This document shows, one piece after another, positions 1 through 12,150 of a stretch of DNA of 64,000 bases (the first letter of the stretch is position 1; every line of letters starts with the position of its first letter). Origin of the DNA: Cryptomeria japonica (Eukaryota > Streptophyta > Pinopsida > Cupressales > Cupressaceae); the NCBI RefSeq assembly GCF_030272615.1, contig NC_081414.1, positions 660,030,438-660,094,437 of the forward strand, written 5' to 3'. The notes beneath the pieces are model-generated. The model worked only from the letters and a program-made list of their open reading frames with translations. It ran no database searches and was not told the origin of the DNA. The position numbers were made by a program, and so were the translations under genes.

Positions 1-2315
1 GCTTTTAGAGCATTGGTAGAAAAGGAAAGTGGTAGAAGAATCAAATGCCTTAGAACTAATGAAGGAGGGGAAATGGTATCAAGAGGCAACTGTTTGCCCC
101 CCAGACTCCACAATAGAATGGCTTAGTAGAGAGAAACAACCAGACTATGGTTGAAGCAGCTAGAACTATGTTGATCCAAGGAAAAGTTGCTCACACCTTT
201 TGGAGAGAAGCGGTGAGCATTGCAGTCTACACAACGAACTAGGTACTCATCAAAAAGGGAAAGGATAAGACTCCTTATGAGTACTGGACCAGTAAGATAC
301 CAGTGGTAAGCTACTTTAGAATGTTTGGTAGCAAATGTTATATCAAGAGGAGTGAACATCAGAGAAAGTTCGATGCAAAATGTGATGAAGGAATATTCCT
401 AGGATATTCCACCAAAAGTAAAGCTCTCAAATGTTTCAACAATAGGACTCAGAGAATTGTTGAAAGCATCAACATTAGGGTTGATGAAAACTCTGAGAAA
501 CTTGAGGAAACCGGCAGTAAGAAAGTAAGAGATGAACCGGTAGTAACCTTTTGGGAACTGGTTGCTAATCAGCCAAGTACCGGTAACAGTGTTCCTACAC
601 CAATAGATGCTGATGCTGATGAAGATGAGGATGAAGAAGAAAAGCAGGAGGAATCAGTCAAGAGAATTCCTTGATATGTCAAACTGAATCATGATCCAAA
701 ACAGATCATAGGAGATAAGGATGCAAAGATCCTTATGAGAAGAAAGGTCAGAGAGAATTCTTGTATGATCTCTAAATTTGAGCCTAAATCATTCAAAGAG
801 GCACACAAAGATGAAGACTAGATCAAGGCAATGGAGGAGGAACTTGATCAGATAGAGAAGAATGGTACATGGTCTTTGGTACCTAGATCGAAGCATAAAA
901 ATGTCATTGGCACCAAATGGGTTTTCAGAAACAAGCTAAATGAGGATGGCACAGTGGTAAGGAACAAAGCCAAACTAGTATGTAAAGGATATGCTCAAGA
1001 AGAAGGAGAAGACTATGGAGAAACCTTTGCCCTAGTAGCCAGATTGGAAGGAGTGTGTATGCTTCTTGCATATGTAGCTTTTAAAGGATTCAAGGTATAC
1101 CAAATAGATGTAAAATCTGCATTCCTAAATGGAATACTTGAAGAGGAGGTGTATATAGAGCAACCATATGGGTTTTCTCTATCAGAAGACAGTGACATGG
1201 TGTGTAGGCTACACAAAGCCTTGTATGGACTGAAGCAGGCACCTAGAGCATGGTATGAATGCTTGCACTCCCATCTTGTGAAGATTGGATTTGAAAGAAA
1301 AAGTGAAGATAGCAATATCTACTTGAAATCAAAAGGAGATTAGATTCTGATCTATGAAGTATTTATTGATGACATCATCTTTAGAGGTGATGACAAGATG
1401 AGTCATGAATTTGCTGATGTGATGAAAAAGGAGTTTGAAATGTCACTCATAGGGGAGATTAAGTTCTTCATTGGACTACAGATTCAACAAATGAAAGATG
1501 GAATCTTTATTACTCAATCCAAGTATGTCAAAGAGGTGTTGAAGACCTTTGGCATGGAAGATAGTAAACTGGTTGGTACACCAATGGTGACTGGTTGTAA
1601 GCTATCAAAAGAAGATGACTCAACGGTGGTAAATGAGAAGGATTACCGATCAATGATTGGTAAGTTGCATTATGTAGTGCATAGCAGACTGGACATTGCA
1701 CATGCAGTGGATATTACCACTTGGTTTCAAAAAAGCCCTAGAGAGTCCCACTTGGTAGCACTCAAGTGGATTCTTAGATATTTGAAGGGAACTATTGACT
1801 ATGGGTTATGGTATACATACAATAATAATTTCAACTTGAAAGTGTTCATAGATGCTGATTGGGCTGGTAATGTAGATGACTGGAAGAGCACAACCGGTGG
1901 TGCATTCTTTCTCGATGGTAGACTGGTCTCATGGATGAGTAAAAACCAGAGTTGTATCTCTCAGTCTATAGTAGAAGTGGAGTATGTTGTAGCTTTTATG
2001 AACTACACCCAAACTATTTGGATGAAGCATGTAATGAATGGCTTCAAAGTTCCTGTATTTGAACCGGTAAGCATATTTTGTGACAATACAAGTGCAATTA
2101 ACATTTCTAAGAATCCAGTTTTGCATGCTAGAACCAAGCACTTTGAGCTCAAGTATCATTTCTTGAGGGAAAAGGTTCAGAACAAGGAGGTTGTATTAGA
2201 ACATGTTTCCAGTAAGGAGCAGTTAGCATATATATTCACCAAGCCTCTACCAAAGGCTTCATTTACCTATTTAAGAGGTGAATTAGGGGTACTTCCTCTT
2301 CAAGAGGTGAACTGA
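1..2315 (+). pseudogene. C0 pol: integrase, reverse transcriptase and RNase H remnant
   Basis: This is the copia Pol polyprotein that would cut target DNA and reverse-transcribe the element RNA in cytoplasmic particles. Integrase C-terminal sequence ([20 protein letters not shown]) is followed by an acidic linker near 600-650, then RT ([26 protein letters not shown], catalytic FIDD near 1360) and RNase H (DADWAG, CDNTSAI, ARTKHFELKYHFLRE). From about 147 to 2315 one frame is kept but is broken by stops at 672-674, 819-821 and 1342-1344. Another frameshift lies between about 75 and 147, where the second integrase aspartate region is scrambled. It cannot encode a full polyprotein. Confidence 0.92.
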
Positions 2316-2520
2316 AAATATGTGCTCCACATCAGTTAGGTATGGCAGTGTCCAATATTTTTCAAGGTTGATGTGTTGAAGGATGCTACTCCTCAGGGGG
2401 AGCAACATAGTGGAATAGGATACCTTGTGCCTCCACTTTGGCATTGTTGTCAAAGGGGGAGAAGATGTGATGCAGAAAGAGAGATCTTTGTATATTGCCA
2501 TCAATGCCAAAGGGGGAGAT
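2316..2520 (+). other. C0 3' untranslated segment with polypurine tracts
   Basis: The stretch between the Pol stop and the 3' LTR contains three purine runs with a GGGGGAG core, near 2394-2402, 2451-2463 and 2509-2519. The last one abuts the LTR (AAAGGGGGAGAT then TGTTGG) and is the expected plus-strand primer for reverse transcription. The other two are possible secondary primers. Confidence 0.75.
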
Positions 2521-4000
2521 TGTTGGCATATGCGAACAGATATGAAGACATGATGACATTGAATATTGTCATTGATGTCAATATGCTGAAGAGTGAACCG
2601 GTATATGGAAGTAAGCAACTGGCAAGAGAAGCAACTGACAAGAGAACTGGTATGATACTAAGAGCTGGTATATGAGAGAATGGGTATGATTGTGAACCAG
2701 TATATGTGAAAAGGTGAACTAGCATGTTGGTATGAGAACTGGTTTATGGAAGTTTTGCATGATTACTAGTTGGTAGTCTCAACCTCAAGGTTTCCGGTTG
2801 AAGTGTTTCAAACCTGTGACTCAACTGATGACATTGTGTGATGAGTTAGCATTGTAATGAAGATCTAATCATGTTGCCATGTCAACTTGAGTGCATGAAG
2901 GGATCTTGCATGAAGGAGATTGATCCTATCTACCTCGGGAATATGCAAAGTCTCTATAAACGGTGGAGAACGCGTGATGGGTTACAAGCCACCATAAAAG
3001 AGGTGAAGAATGAACAATGGAGAATGTCTTGAAATATGTTCAAGACTTTTGTATTCAAATGCAAAGTGTTCAATGGCTAGGATTGAACTGCCTGAATTGC
3101 TTAACCTAAATGTTTAGGGTTTAGGGTTTATGCTACCGACCTATTTGTTTCCTATAAGGTTGATGTTGTGTTTCTTTCTGAGGTTGTTGGCAAATGGTGT
3201 GTGTCTATCTAAGTGAAGAGATACATGATTCTTGCTAGACCAGATGAGATAGGAGGATTGATTCATGCATTGTGTGTGTGCAGAAGGAAGGAACTTAAGC
3301 AGATCTGCATTAGGCATTGAGTGCTATTATCATATCATTGTAATACCTATTGATCTTTAACCACTTCAACAGTTGGAAAATCCCTTAACCGGGTAGCTTT
3401 AATCAGCTTGCGGTAAATCCTTTAATAGGGTGACTCAAACTAATTGAGTTCTTGAAATCCTCTAACAAGGTAACCTCTAATAGGGTTTAACCCTTAATCT
3501 GGTATTTAGCCATCCCTTAACTGGGTGATATGTAACAGGATCAGTTCCTAGTAGAACCTATTGTAACAGTCTTTAACCAGACTAGGCTCCTAACAGAGTG
3601 GACTTCTAAAGAGTTCAAATGAAGCTTATGGGCATTCATCCCCACCGTGGTTTTTCCTAGTTGGGTTTCCACGTGAAAAATCTATGTGTCATGTGTAGTA
3701 TTTTTCATGTGATGATTTAAGTGATTTGTGTCTGAAGGTAAAACATGCTGAGCTAGTTGTTATTATATTTCTGATGATAGATTACCTATTCATGCATAAA
3801 GGTGAAATGGAAGTGTAGTATTAAGTTGAGTAGAAAACTAAGTGATTAACCAGTTAATGCTTGTCACAGTCATTCCTAGCCAGTGTTACTGTCTATCAGA
3901 CATTTGTAGTGTTTGCAGTCAAACCAGTTCGGGAAAATATTTTGTGACTGTACCGATTCACCCCCCCTCTCAGTACCAGTTTGGTACTTATTGTTCATCA
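2521..4000 (+). repeat. C0 3' LTR, 1480 bp
   Basis: Starts TGTTGGCATATG directly after the polypurine tract and ends CTTATTGTTCATCA. The right end aligns with the C1 LTR end (CACCCCCCCTCTCAGTA then ACTTATT and TTCATCA), which fixes position 4000. It carries the GGTTTTTCC/GGGTTTCCACG motif at about 3648-3673 seen in the other copia LTRs here. Bases 4001-4005 (TTAAG) are the expected right target duplication; the left partner is outside the window. Confidence 0.88.
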
Positions 4001-5172
4001 TTAAGTTATCACAAATAAGATCATAACCACAAAAGCATTCACCACTTGACACAAATAGTTATACATCAAAAACCCAAATAGGTAGAAACCACGGTGAGAT
4101 GAGACTCACAAGGATAACTATCTGAACTCTTCTAAAGTTTGCCCTGTTAGGAGCCAAACCTGTTAAAGATTTTACAATAAGTCCTGTTAAGAACTAATTC
4201 TAGTTAGGAATCACCCAGTTAAGGGATTTACAAATATGCCTTGATGAAAAGCATAATACCTTGTTATGAGTAACCTCGCTAGAGGATTTGAGAATCCTAA
4301 CTAATGGACTACCTTGTTAGAGAATTTAGAAAGTAACCAAGCTTGTTAGAGCTTACCCGGTTAGGTGATTTCAATTTTTGTTGCAATTGTTAGAAAACAA
4401 AAGGTTTTCTTGATCTATCTGAATAGCACTACATCTGCTTGATCAGATCCTTCTTAAGATTCAATTTTCCTTTACTCAAACTATAGATCCATCCACTAGT
4501 TAGGCAACCACACACTCAACTGGTTTCTGCCAATCTTGTCAACTTTGCCAACACTTAACAAAACAATATCATCGACCTTAAATACAAATCAACTAGGTTG
4601 GTAACACACAAAAAACCTAGTTCTCATCATCGAGATTACAAACAAATTGGTACAATCTTGACCATTAGAAATTATAACAATCTCTTCATATTCTTCAAGA
4701 AAATTCCAACCACTCCATGATCACCACTTTATCAGACTTTGTAACTCATCACGTGCTATGCATTAGATGCAATCCACTTTGCTCCTTTCCAAAATAACAA
4801 ACAAATGTGCCAAATCAATCTGAACTAATCCTCATACAATGATCACACATGTCTCCATCATTACTGCTCATCATTAGATCTTAAACCAACAAACTTGATC
4901 GGTTAGGGTTTAACATAAAATAATAGGTAGGGTTTACCGGTTACATAACATAGAAAGGTTTAACCCTTTATATTGGTTCAACTTATAAACTACCATATAC
5001 TAGTTTACAACATCTTCCTCAAGGTTTATCATACTGGTTACAAGACAATAGCAATAACAACAATAACATCAACAATATCATGAATATCATTCACTAGTTT
5101 GATTGACATCAATGACAACATATCATTAATGCAATCTATATGCAAAGTGCCAACAATCTAAAAATGCCAAAA
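4001..5172 (-). repeat. C1 3' LTR, truncated by C0
   Basis: Aligns with 9988-11169 of the C1 5' LTR. The left edge starts TTAAG, matching TTAAG at 9988-9992 in the partner, and is followed by a small local deletion. The right edge reads TGCCAAAA where the partner has TGCCAACA, so the terminal TG of the LTR has mutated to TT on the element strand. The TGTTGGCA-like terminus is repeated about 18 bp inside the LTR. Confidence 0.85.
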
Positions 5173-5530
5173 ATCTCCCCCTTTGGTATTGATGGAAATA
5201 CAAATATCAACACATCTGATTTGCTGCTATTGTGATTAGTGAATAGGAATCCCAATTTACATTACCAAGTATTCACCATGCTTTGTCTATCTTCAGTCTG
5301 TCACTAGTTTACCTAATCAGACACGTAATTCTTTTCCTCAATCACATAATTCTTCTCCCCCTTTGACAACAATGCCAAATTGAAAGTAAAACATGTAATT
5401 CCAAATTCTCACTGTGCATCAACATACTGCAACTTGATGCTCCCCCTGTGGAATACATCCACTTCCAAAAACAATCAATGCATGTAAGATTTTGCAACTA
5501 ATTCAGGGACTGATGCAATCAACATCATGC
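5173..5530 (-). other. C1 3' untranslated segment with polypurine tracts
   Basis: Read on the minus strand, purine runs with a GGGGGAG core occur at about 5173-5184, 5356-5366 and 5440-5447, the first abutting the 3' LTR. The arrangement matches that of C0. No reading frame is supported here. Confidence 0.7.
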
Positions 5531-8500
5531 TCAACTGACTTCATGAAGAGGGACAACCCCCAACTGACTTCTAAGATACTCAAAAGTGGTCTTAGGCAGA
5601 GGTTTGGTAAAAATATCTACAAGCTACTCCTGGGTAGAAACATGCTCTAAGATAACATCTTTTCTTTGTACTTTTTCCCTCAAAAAGTGATACTTTAATT
5701 CAATGTGCTTGGTCCTTGCATGCAAAACAGGATTCTTAAAAATATTTATTGCACATGTATTATCACATAAAATCTTTATAGGTTCTGAGATCTTCATCTT
5801 AAAACCTTCCAAAATGTGTCTCATCCAAATAGCTTGTGTTCAATTCATGTAAGCTTCTACATACTCAGCTTCATCAGTAGGTTGTGAAGTACAACTTTTC
5901 TTTTTACTACTCCATGAAACTAGCCTTCCTCCTAGAAAGAATGCTCCACTAGTAGTACTCTTTCAGTCATCAATATTTCCTGCCCAATCAGCATCAATGT
6001 ATGCCTTCAAATAAAAATTCCCTCCATATGGATACCATAACCCATTGTCAATAGTACCTTTCAGATATCTAAAAATTCTCTTGGTTGCTATCAGATGTGC
6101 TTCCTTTGGATTTTTTTGAAATCTAGATACTATACCAACTACATGGGCAATATTCGGTCACTGTGAACAACATAGTGTAATTTGCCAATCATTGATTTGT
6201 ATTCCTTTTCATCTATAGACTTAGATGAATCTTCCTTGGACAATTTACAAATTATAATCATTGGAGTTCCAACTAGTTTACAATCACTCATGCCAAAAGT
6301 CTTCAAAACTTATTTCACATACTTAGATTGAGTAATGAAAATACCGTTCTTCATCTGTTGTATCTGCAAGCCTATTAAATTTTTTATTTCCCCTACTAAT
6401 GACATCTCAAACTCATTCTTCATTTCATCTGCAAAATTCTTGCTCATGACATCATTACCTCCAAATGTAATGTCATCAACAAATACTTCATTGACCAGTA
6501 TTTCATCTCCTTCAGACTTGAAATAAATGTTGTTGTCACCACTGGGTCTTGCAAAGCCTATCTTCATCAGATGTGTATGAAGCCATTCATACCATGCTCT
6601 GGGTGCCTACTTTAGTCCATATAAATCTTTATGCAATTTGCATACCATGTCTTCATTATCTATCAATGCATAACCATCAGACTTCTCTATATAAACCTCT
6701 TCTTCCAATATCCCATTAAAAAATGTAGACTTAACATCCATCTGGTATACCTTGAACTTCTTATGGGCTACAAATGCAAGTAATATTCTAACTCCTTCCA
6801 ATCTTACTACTGGTGCAAAATTTTCTCCATAATCTTCACCTTCTTCTTGTGCTTAACCTTTGCAAACTAATCTTTCCTTGTTGCGAACTACAACACCACC
6901 TTCATTTAACTTGTTTTTGAACACCCATTTAGTACCTATAACATTCTTGTTTACAGGTCGGGGTACCAGGGTCCAAGTGTTGTTCTTTTCAATTTGATCC
7001 AATTCCTCCTCCATTGCTTTCACGCAATGATCATCACCAAATGCCTCCTTAGCACTTCTAAGTTCAATGGTGGAGATCATGGAAGAGTTCTCTCTAGTTT
7101 TCCTTCTAGTTAGTACTCCAACATCCTTATCCCCAATAATCTGCTCAGGATTGTGATTCAGTCTCACATATCTAGGAATAACATGATCATTTGCATCAGG
7201 TTCAACTTCTTCATTGTCTTCTTCCTCTGAATTTATTTGTTCTAATTGAACAAGTACATCGGGATTTTCTTTACTAGTTTATGATTTTAAAGTTTTAGAT
7301 TCCAAAAGAAAAATGCAAGGATCTTCATCCTTTCTCTTTGAACTAGTTCCTTCTAAAATTTCAGGACATTCATCTACATGAACATCAACACTCTCAACAA
7401 TTCTATGTGTCGGTTTGTTGAAGTATTTGTAGGCCTTACTATTTGTGGAATAGCCAAGAAATATGCCTTCATCACTCTTAGCTTCAAACTTGCTTATGTA
7501 ATCACCTCTTTTAATAAAACATTTGCTACCAAAGATCTTAAAATAGCTAACATCAGATGATCTTCCATACCAGTACTCATAAGGTGTCTTGTCCTTACCC
7601 CTTTTCACCAGAACTTGGTTCATTGTGTAGACTATTGTACTTACAGCTTCTCTCCAAAATGTTTTTTCTACATTTCCTTGTATCAACATAGTTATAGCTA
7701 CTTCAGCTACTGACTGGTTGTTCCTCTCTGCTATACCATTATGTTGTGGTGTCCTTGCTGGAGAAAGCTACCTCTTGATACCATTCTCATCACAATACTT
7801 AGTGAATTCCTTAGAAGTAAATTCACTGCCTTGATCTGTTCTCAAACATTTAATCTTTTTGCCACTCTCTTTCTTAGCTAAGGCTCTGAATGCCTTGAAT
7901 TTACCAAAAGCTTCATTCTTATCCTTCAAGAATGTGGCCCACATCATCCTTGAACAATCATCAATGAAGATCATAAAATATATATCACTTGAAATGCTTC
8001 TAGTTCTTATTGGTCCACACAGATCTGTATGAACCAAATCTAACAAGTGCTCTACTAAGAAGGACTTGCTCTTGAAAGTTGAAGAAGCCATCTTTCTTAA
8101 CTGACATTCTTTACAAAGAGCATTAACCGGTTTGTCTAGCCGAGGTAGACCTCTTACTGTCTTAGAATTGCTCACTTTAACAATGTTATCAAAGTTTATA
8201 TGACAAAATCTCCTATGCCAAAGCTAGCTATCATCTATTTTTGCAATCAAACAGTTGCTAACTTTAGGATTAAGATGAAATAGGTTACCTCTAGTTTGTT
8301 TCCCAATTGTAATCAATTCACCTTTGTTGTCAAAGATTTTGAACATACCATTTCTAAACTCCAGTGGGTATCCTTTGTCATTAACTTGTGTCACACTCAG
8401 AAGATTGTGCTTTAGGCCTTCAACCCAATAGACATCGTCAGCACTACTCTTCCCATTAAGAGAAATAAATCCCTTACCTTTAACCATATAGGGTGAGTCA

Positions 8501-9635
8501 TTGCCAAATCTGACAACACCACCATCAAATTCCTTCAAGGAAATAAATTTTCTCCGATCACCGGTCATGTGATGTGGACAACCACTATCAATGATCCAAT
8601 CATCAGAGTTATCCATCCTGGACACTAGTGCTTTCTGATCTAATATCTCTTCCTTAATAGTTACAAACACAATATCTTCACTAGCATCATCATCATATTC
8701 TTAATCAATAATACCACTATCAATAGCTATAAGATAATCTCTCTTGCCTTTACCCTTATATTTCTTAAATTTGTCTCTCTTATATTCATTTTCACCATTA
8801 GGGCAATTAGTTTCTATATGATCAATCTTATTGCAAGCAAAACATTTCAACGGTAGCTTACCTCTGTATTTCCTAATGCCTCTAGGTAATCATTTTGCCA
8901 ACAATGCTTCAAGCTCCACTAAACTGTCTTCATCATGAGCATCTCTACTGGATCTAGATTCATAGCTATGGACGGTATCTCTACTTCTTCTCATAGATGG
9001 GTTAGAGACAAAAGCTCTGAATGCAGATTCTGATTTTTGTACATACCATCATAGCCATTTAGTTCAAAAGTAGTAAGTTTGCTAATGATAGAGTCAAGAG
9101 TTACCTTTGTTTTGTCAATGGATTTCAACTCTTGAATAGCTGCAACTCGGATACCATAGACCGGTAGTAGGGTTCTCAATACCTTACTGATCACTATGGC
9201 ATCTTCCACTTTCCCTCCCACTCTCTTTATTTCACCAACTATCTCTTTTATCCTTTGACCATACTGTTGGATATTCTCACCTTCAGACATTCTCATATCA
9301 TCAATTTTTCCTCTTAAAATCTCCTCTTTGACAATCTTAACATGTTCATCACCGCTATAAATCTCTTCAAGTTTTTTCCATACTTCATATGCAATTTCAA
9401 GACCATGAACATCTACATATTTAGCTTCAGAAAGGGAACTAATAATAGCCTCTAATGCTTGATGATTCTCTTGATGTTCTTTCTTATGATCATCAGTCAG
9501 AGTTGTAGTAGGTGCAATATACTTAGTTTCTATATTATCCCAATACTGACTACCAAGACTCTTAACGTAAATCTTCATTCTATCACTCCAAATCCTATAG
9601 TTATCTTTGTTTAACTTCAGACCTTCTTTCTTCAT
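5531..9635 (-). pseudogene. C1 gag-pol polyprotein, decayed
   Basis: Domains run in order on the minus strand. Gag begins at ATG 9635 (LNKDNYRIWSDRMKIYVKSL). A zinc knuckle CFACNKIDHIETNC lies near 8845. Protease has the WIIDSGCPHHMTG motif near 8605 with an intact DSG. Integrase has HRRFCH and CKECQ zinc ligands near 8110-8210, and DLCGP, RTDQGSEF and IAERNN for the DDE core. RT has YQMDVKST and VFVDD near 6500, and RNase H ends with FTKPLPKTTFEYLR. Length is normal for copia, about 1370 codons. Stops interrupt the frame, for example near 8700, 8220, 7770, 7277, 6855 and 6608, and there is a frameshift near 6150-6300. Confidence 0.9.
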
Positions 9636-9694
9636 TATGATCTACAAGATCTTTTCCTTGAGTTGTTAGACTTTAGGTTAAAGAGGACATGAGA

Positions 9695-9708
9695 CACTTT
9701 GATACTAA
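9695..9708 (-). other. C1 primer-binding site, degenerate
   Basis: Minus strand TTAGTATCAAAGTG resembles the initiator-methionine tRNA site TTGGTATCAGAGC used by copia elements, with several changes. It is separated from the LTR end (9718) by nine bases. The complete C4 element shows the canonical site at the equivalent place. Confidence 0.65.
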
Positions 9709-9717
9709 TCGATGGTA

Positions 9718-11169
9718 TGATGAAAGAATAAGTATCTGGTAGAATACTGAGAGGGGGGGTGAATCAGTATACTGAAAAACTGATACAAACTCCCAAACTC
9801 AAAAATAAACTTATCAACAAGTAACTCAGTCAAGATAATATCTCAAAGATTATCAACATCAACCGGTTTGACTATTATGACAACTTATCAGTAAACAACT
9901 TCAATCTTGTAAACATAAAAAATGCTTAATCATATGTCAACATATTCATCTCTCAATGCTTCCAATTATCATGCCTTATCAGAATAGTTAAGTAGTTAAT
10001 CAAATCAACAAATAAGATCATAACCACAAAAGCATTCACCACTTGACACAAATATTTATATGTGGAAAACCCAAATAGGTAAAAACCACAGTGAGATGAG
10101 ACTCACAAGGATAAGTATCTAAACTCTTATGAAGTTTTTCCTGTTAGGAGCCAAGCCTGTTAAAGCTTTTACAATAAGTCCCATTAAGAACTAATTCTGG
10201 TTAGGAATCGCCCAGTTAAGGGATTTATAAATATGCCTTGATGAAAAGCACAATACCCTATTAGGAGTAACCTCCCTGGAGGATTTGAGAATCCAAACTA
10301 ATGGACTACCTTGTTAGAGGATTTAGAAAGTAACCAAGCTTGTTAGAGCTTACCCAGTTAGGGGATTTCAATTTCTGTTGTAATTGTTAGAAAACAATAG
10401 GTTTTCTTGATCTGTCTGAATAGCACTACATCTGCTTGATCAGATCCTTCTTAAGCTTCAATTTGCCTTTACTCAAACTGCAGATCCATCCACTGGTTAG
10501 GCAACCACACACTCAACTAGTTTCTGCCAATCTTGTCAACTTTGCCAACACTTAACAAAATAATATCATCAACCTTAAATACAAATCAACTAGGTTGGTA
10601 ACACAACAAAAACCTAATTCTCATCATCGAGATTACAAACAAGTCGGTACAATCTTGATCGTTAGAAATCATAACAATCTCTTCACATTCTTCAAGAAAA
10701 GTCCAACCGCTCCATGATCACCACTTCATTGGACTTTGTAACTCATCATGCGCTATACATTAAATGCAATCCACTTTTCTCCTTTCCAAGATAACAAACA
10801 AACACACCAAATCAATCTGAACTAATCCTCATACAATGATCACATGTGTCTCCATCATTATCGCTCAACATTAGATCTTAAACCAACAAACTTGATCGGT
10901 TAGGATTTAACAGAAAATAACTGGTAGGGTTTACCGGTTACATAACATGGAAAGGTTTAACCCTTTACACTAGTTCAACTTACAAACTACCATATACTAG
11001 TTTACAACATCTTCCTTAAGGTTTATCATACTGGTTACAAGACAATAGCAATAACAACAATAACATGAGCAATATCATGAATATCATTCACAAGTTCAAT
11101 TGACATCAATGACAACATATCATTAATGCAATCTATATGAAAAATGCCAACAATATAAAAATGCCAACA
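9718..11169 (-). repeat. C1 5' LTR, 1452 bp
   Basis: On the minus strand it starts TGTTGGCATTTTTATATTG (ending at plus position 11169) and ends ATTCTTTCATCA at 9718. It aligns with 4001-5172 over most of its length and is of similar size to the 1480-bp C0 LTR. The conserved GGTTTTTACC / GGGTTTTCCAC motif lies at about 10067-10089. Confidence 0.88.
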
Positions 11170-12083
11170 AGATGGTTAGATGTTTGAGGCAACTTGATTC
11201 ACAATTCTAGCCTCCGATATTGACTCTCATTTAAGTTAGAAGATCTGGTAACTGGTAATTTAGGAAGAATAGAGATATTTTGGTGTAACGTGTTATGCAG
11301 AATCTTAGGGATGATTTTCGTGATTGGTTTCAAGTTTGAGGTGTTTGAGATGACATGTGTAAAGCTTGTTATCAATTTTTTTGGGTACAAATATGGATTG
11401 GTAATTGGATTGAGGTGACTTATGACTACACGTTTTATGTTGTGTGTTATGCAATTTTAAAGTTGACATGGGATTTGATTTATTTTGTTAGTGCATATAT
11501 ATAAGACCGATTTATTTGAGCATTTTGATGTGTGTTGAAAAGAGATGTGAGAGTGTGAATATTGTATAAGCAATTGTGTGGATTTTTGTGTGAGTTATTG
11601 AAAGTTTTATGCTCCGATATATGATAGAGCAACAAAACAGAGCAGAGAGATAGAATTGTGGAAGAAGACTACCTGTGCTTAACCAGAACTCCTTTTTGGC
11701 ATATGTAGATGCTACTATTTAGTTCAGTCATTCTTGTTATCATTTGTAATCACTTGTAAGGAAGTGAGCCTTCCTTTGGGTTGTAGCCCTCTTTGTAATT
11801 GAGCAATGAGTTCTAGGAAGTGTGCCTGAATGCATGTGCATTCCCCTCTTATAATATTATTATACTCTTGATCACAGTATTATAATATTGTGGGTTCCAA
11901 TCCCACCGAGGGTTTTCCCTCTATGTTAAAATTCTGGTGTTATGCTTTTGTGGTTGTTTGCATTGAATTTCTGTACTTTACTTTTATTCATTTGTATCTG
12001 GTGGATAAAGAATTAGTTTAAGAAAGTTGTTAACTGCAAAACATTGATTCAAAGCCCCTCTCAGTGTTCATTAATTCAAACCA
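11170..12083 (+). repeat. C2 5' LTR, right part
   Basis: The sequence ends CCCCTCTCAGTG then TTCAAACCA, directly before the tRNA primer site. It has the same 3' organisation as the C3 LTR: TTTGTAATTGAGCAATGAG near 11790, a CCCCTC run, a CCCACCGAGGGTTTTCC motif near 11905, then CCTCTCAG near the end. A TATA-like run lies near 11500-11511. The beginning of the LTR was displaced by C1 and is not in the window. Confidence 0.75.
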
Positions 12084-12099
12084 TTGGTATTAGAGCCTA
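12084..12099 (+). other. C2 primer-binding site
   Basis: TTGGTATTAGAGCCTA follows the LTR end directly and differs by one base from the TTGGTATCAGAGC initiator-methionine tRNA site seen in C4 and C3. Confidence 0.8.
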
Positions 12100-12150
12100 G
12101 TTCCTTCGAGGAAGCCTAACAACTTGAGGAAGATCTAGAAGATTGAATCA

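Larger units (their letters stand above)
1..4000 (+). mobile_element. C0: partial Ty1/copia retrotransposon, 3' portion
   Basis: The window opens inside the integrase region of a copia element and runs through RT, RNase H, a purine-rich 3' untranslated segment and a full 3' LTR (2521-4000). Gag, protease and the 5' LTR lie to the left of the window. The LTR ends in ATCA at 4000, and the next bases are C1 LTR sequence, so C0 was inserted into the C1 3' LTR. C0 and C1 share LTR termini (TGTTGGCA...ATCA) and closely similar proteins, so they belong to one family in opposite orientation. The coding region is broken. Confidence 0.9.
4001..11169 (-). mobile_element. C1: Ty1/copia retrotransposon, nearly full length, decayed
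   Basis: Minus-strand element. Its 5' LTR is at 9718-11169, primer site near 9695-9708, gag-pol at 9635-5531, polypurine tract at 5173-5184, and a 3' LTR at 4001-5172 cut short by insertion of C0. About 275-285 bp of the 3' LTR end is therefore missing here and should lie left of the C0 5' LTR. To the right, C1 abuts the LTR of C2, so C1 inserted into C2. The right target duplication should be AGATG (11170-11174). Confidence 0.88.
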
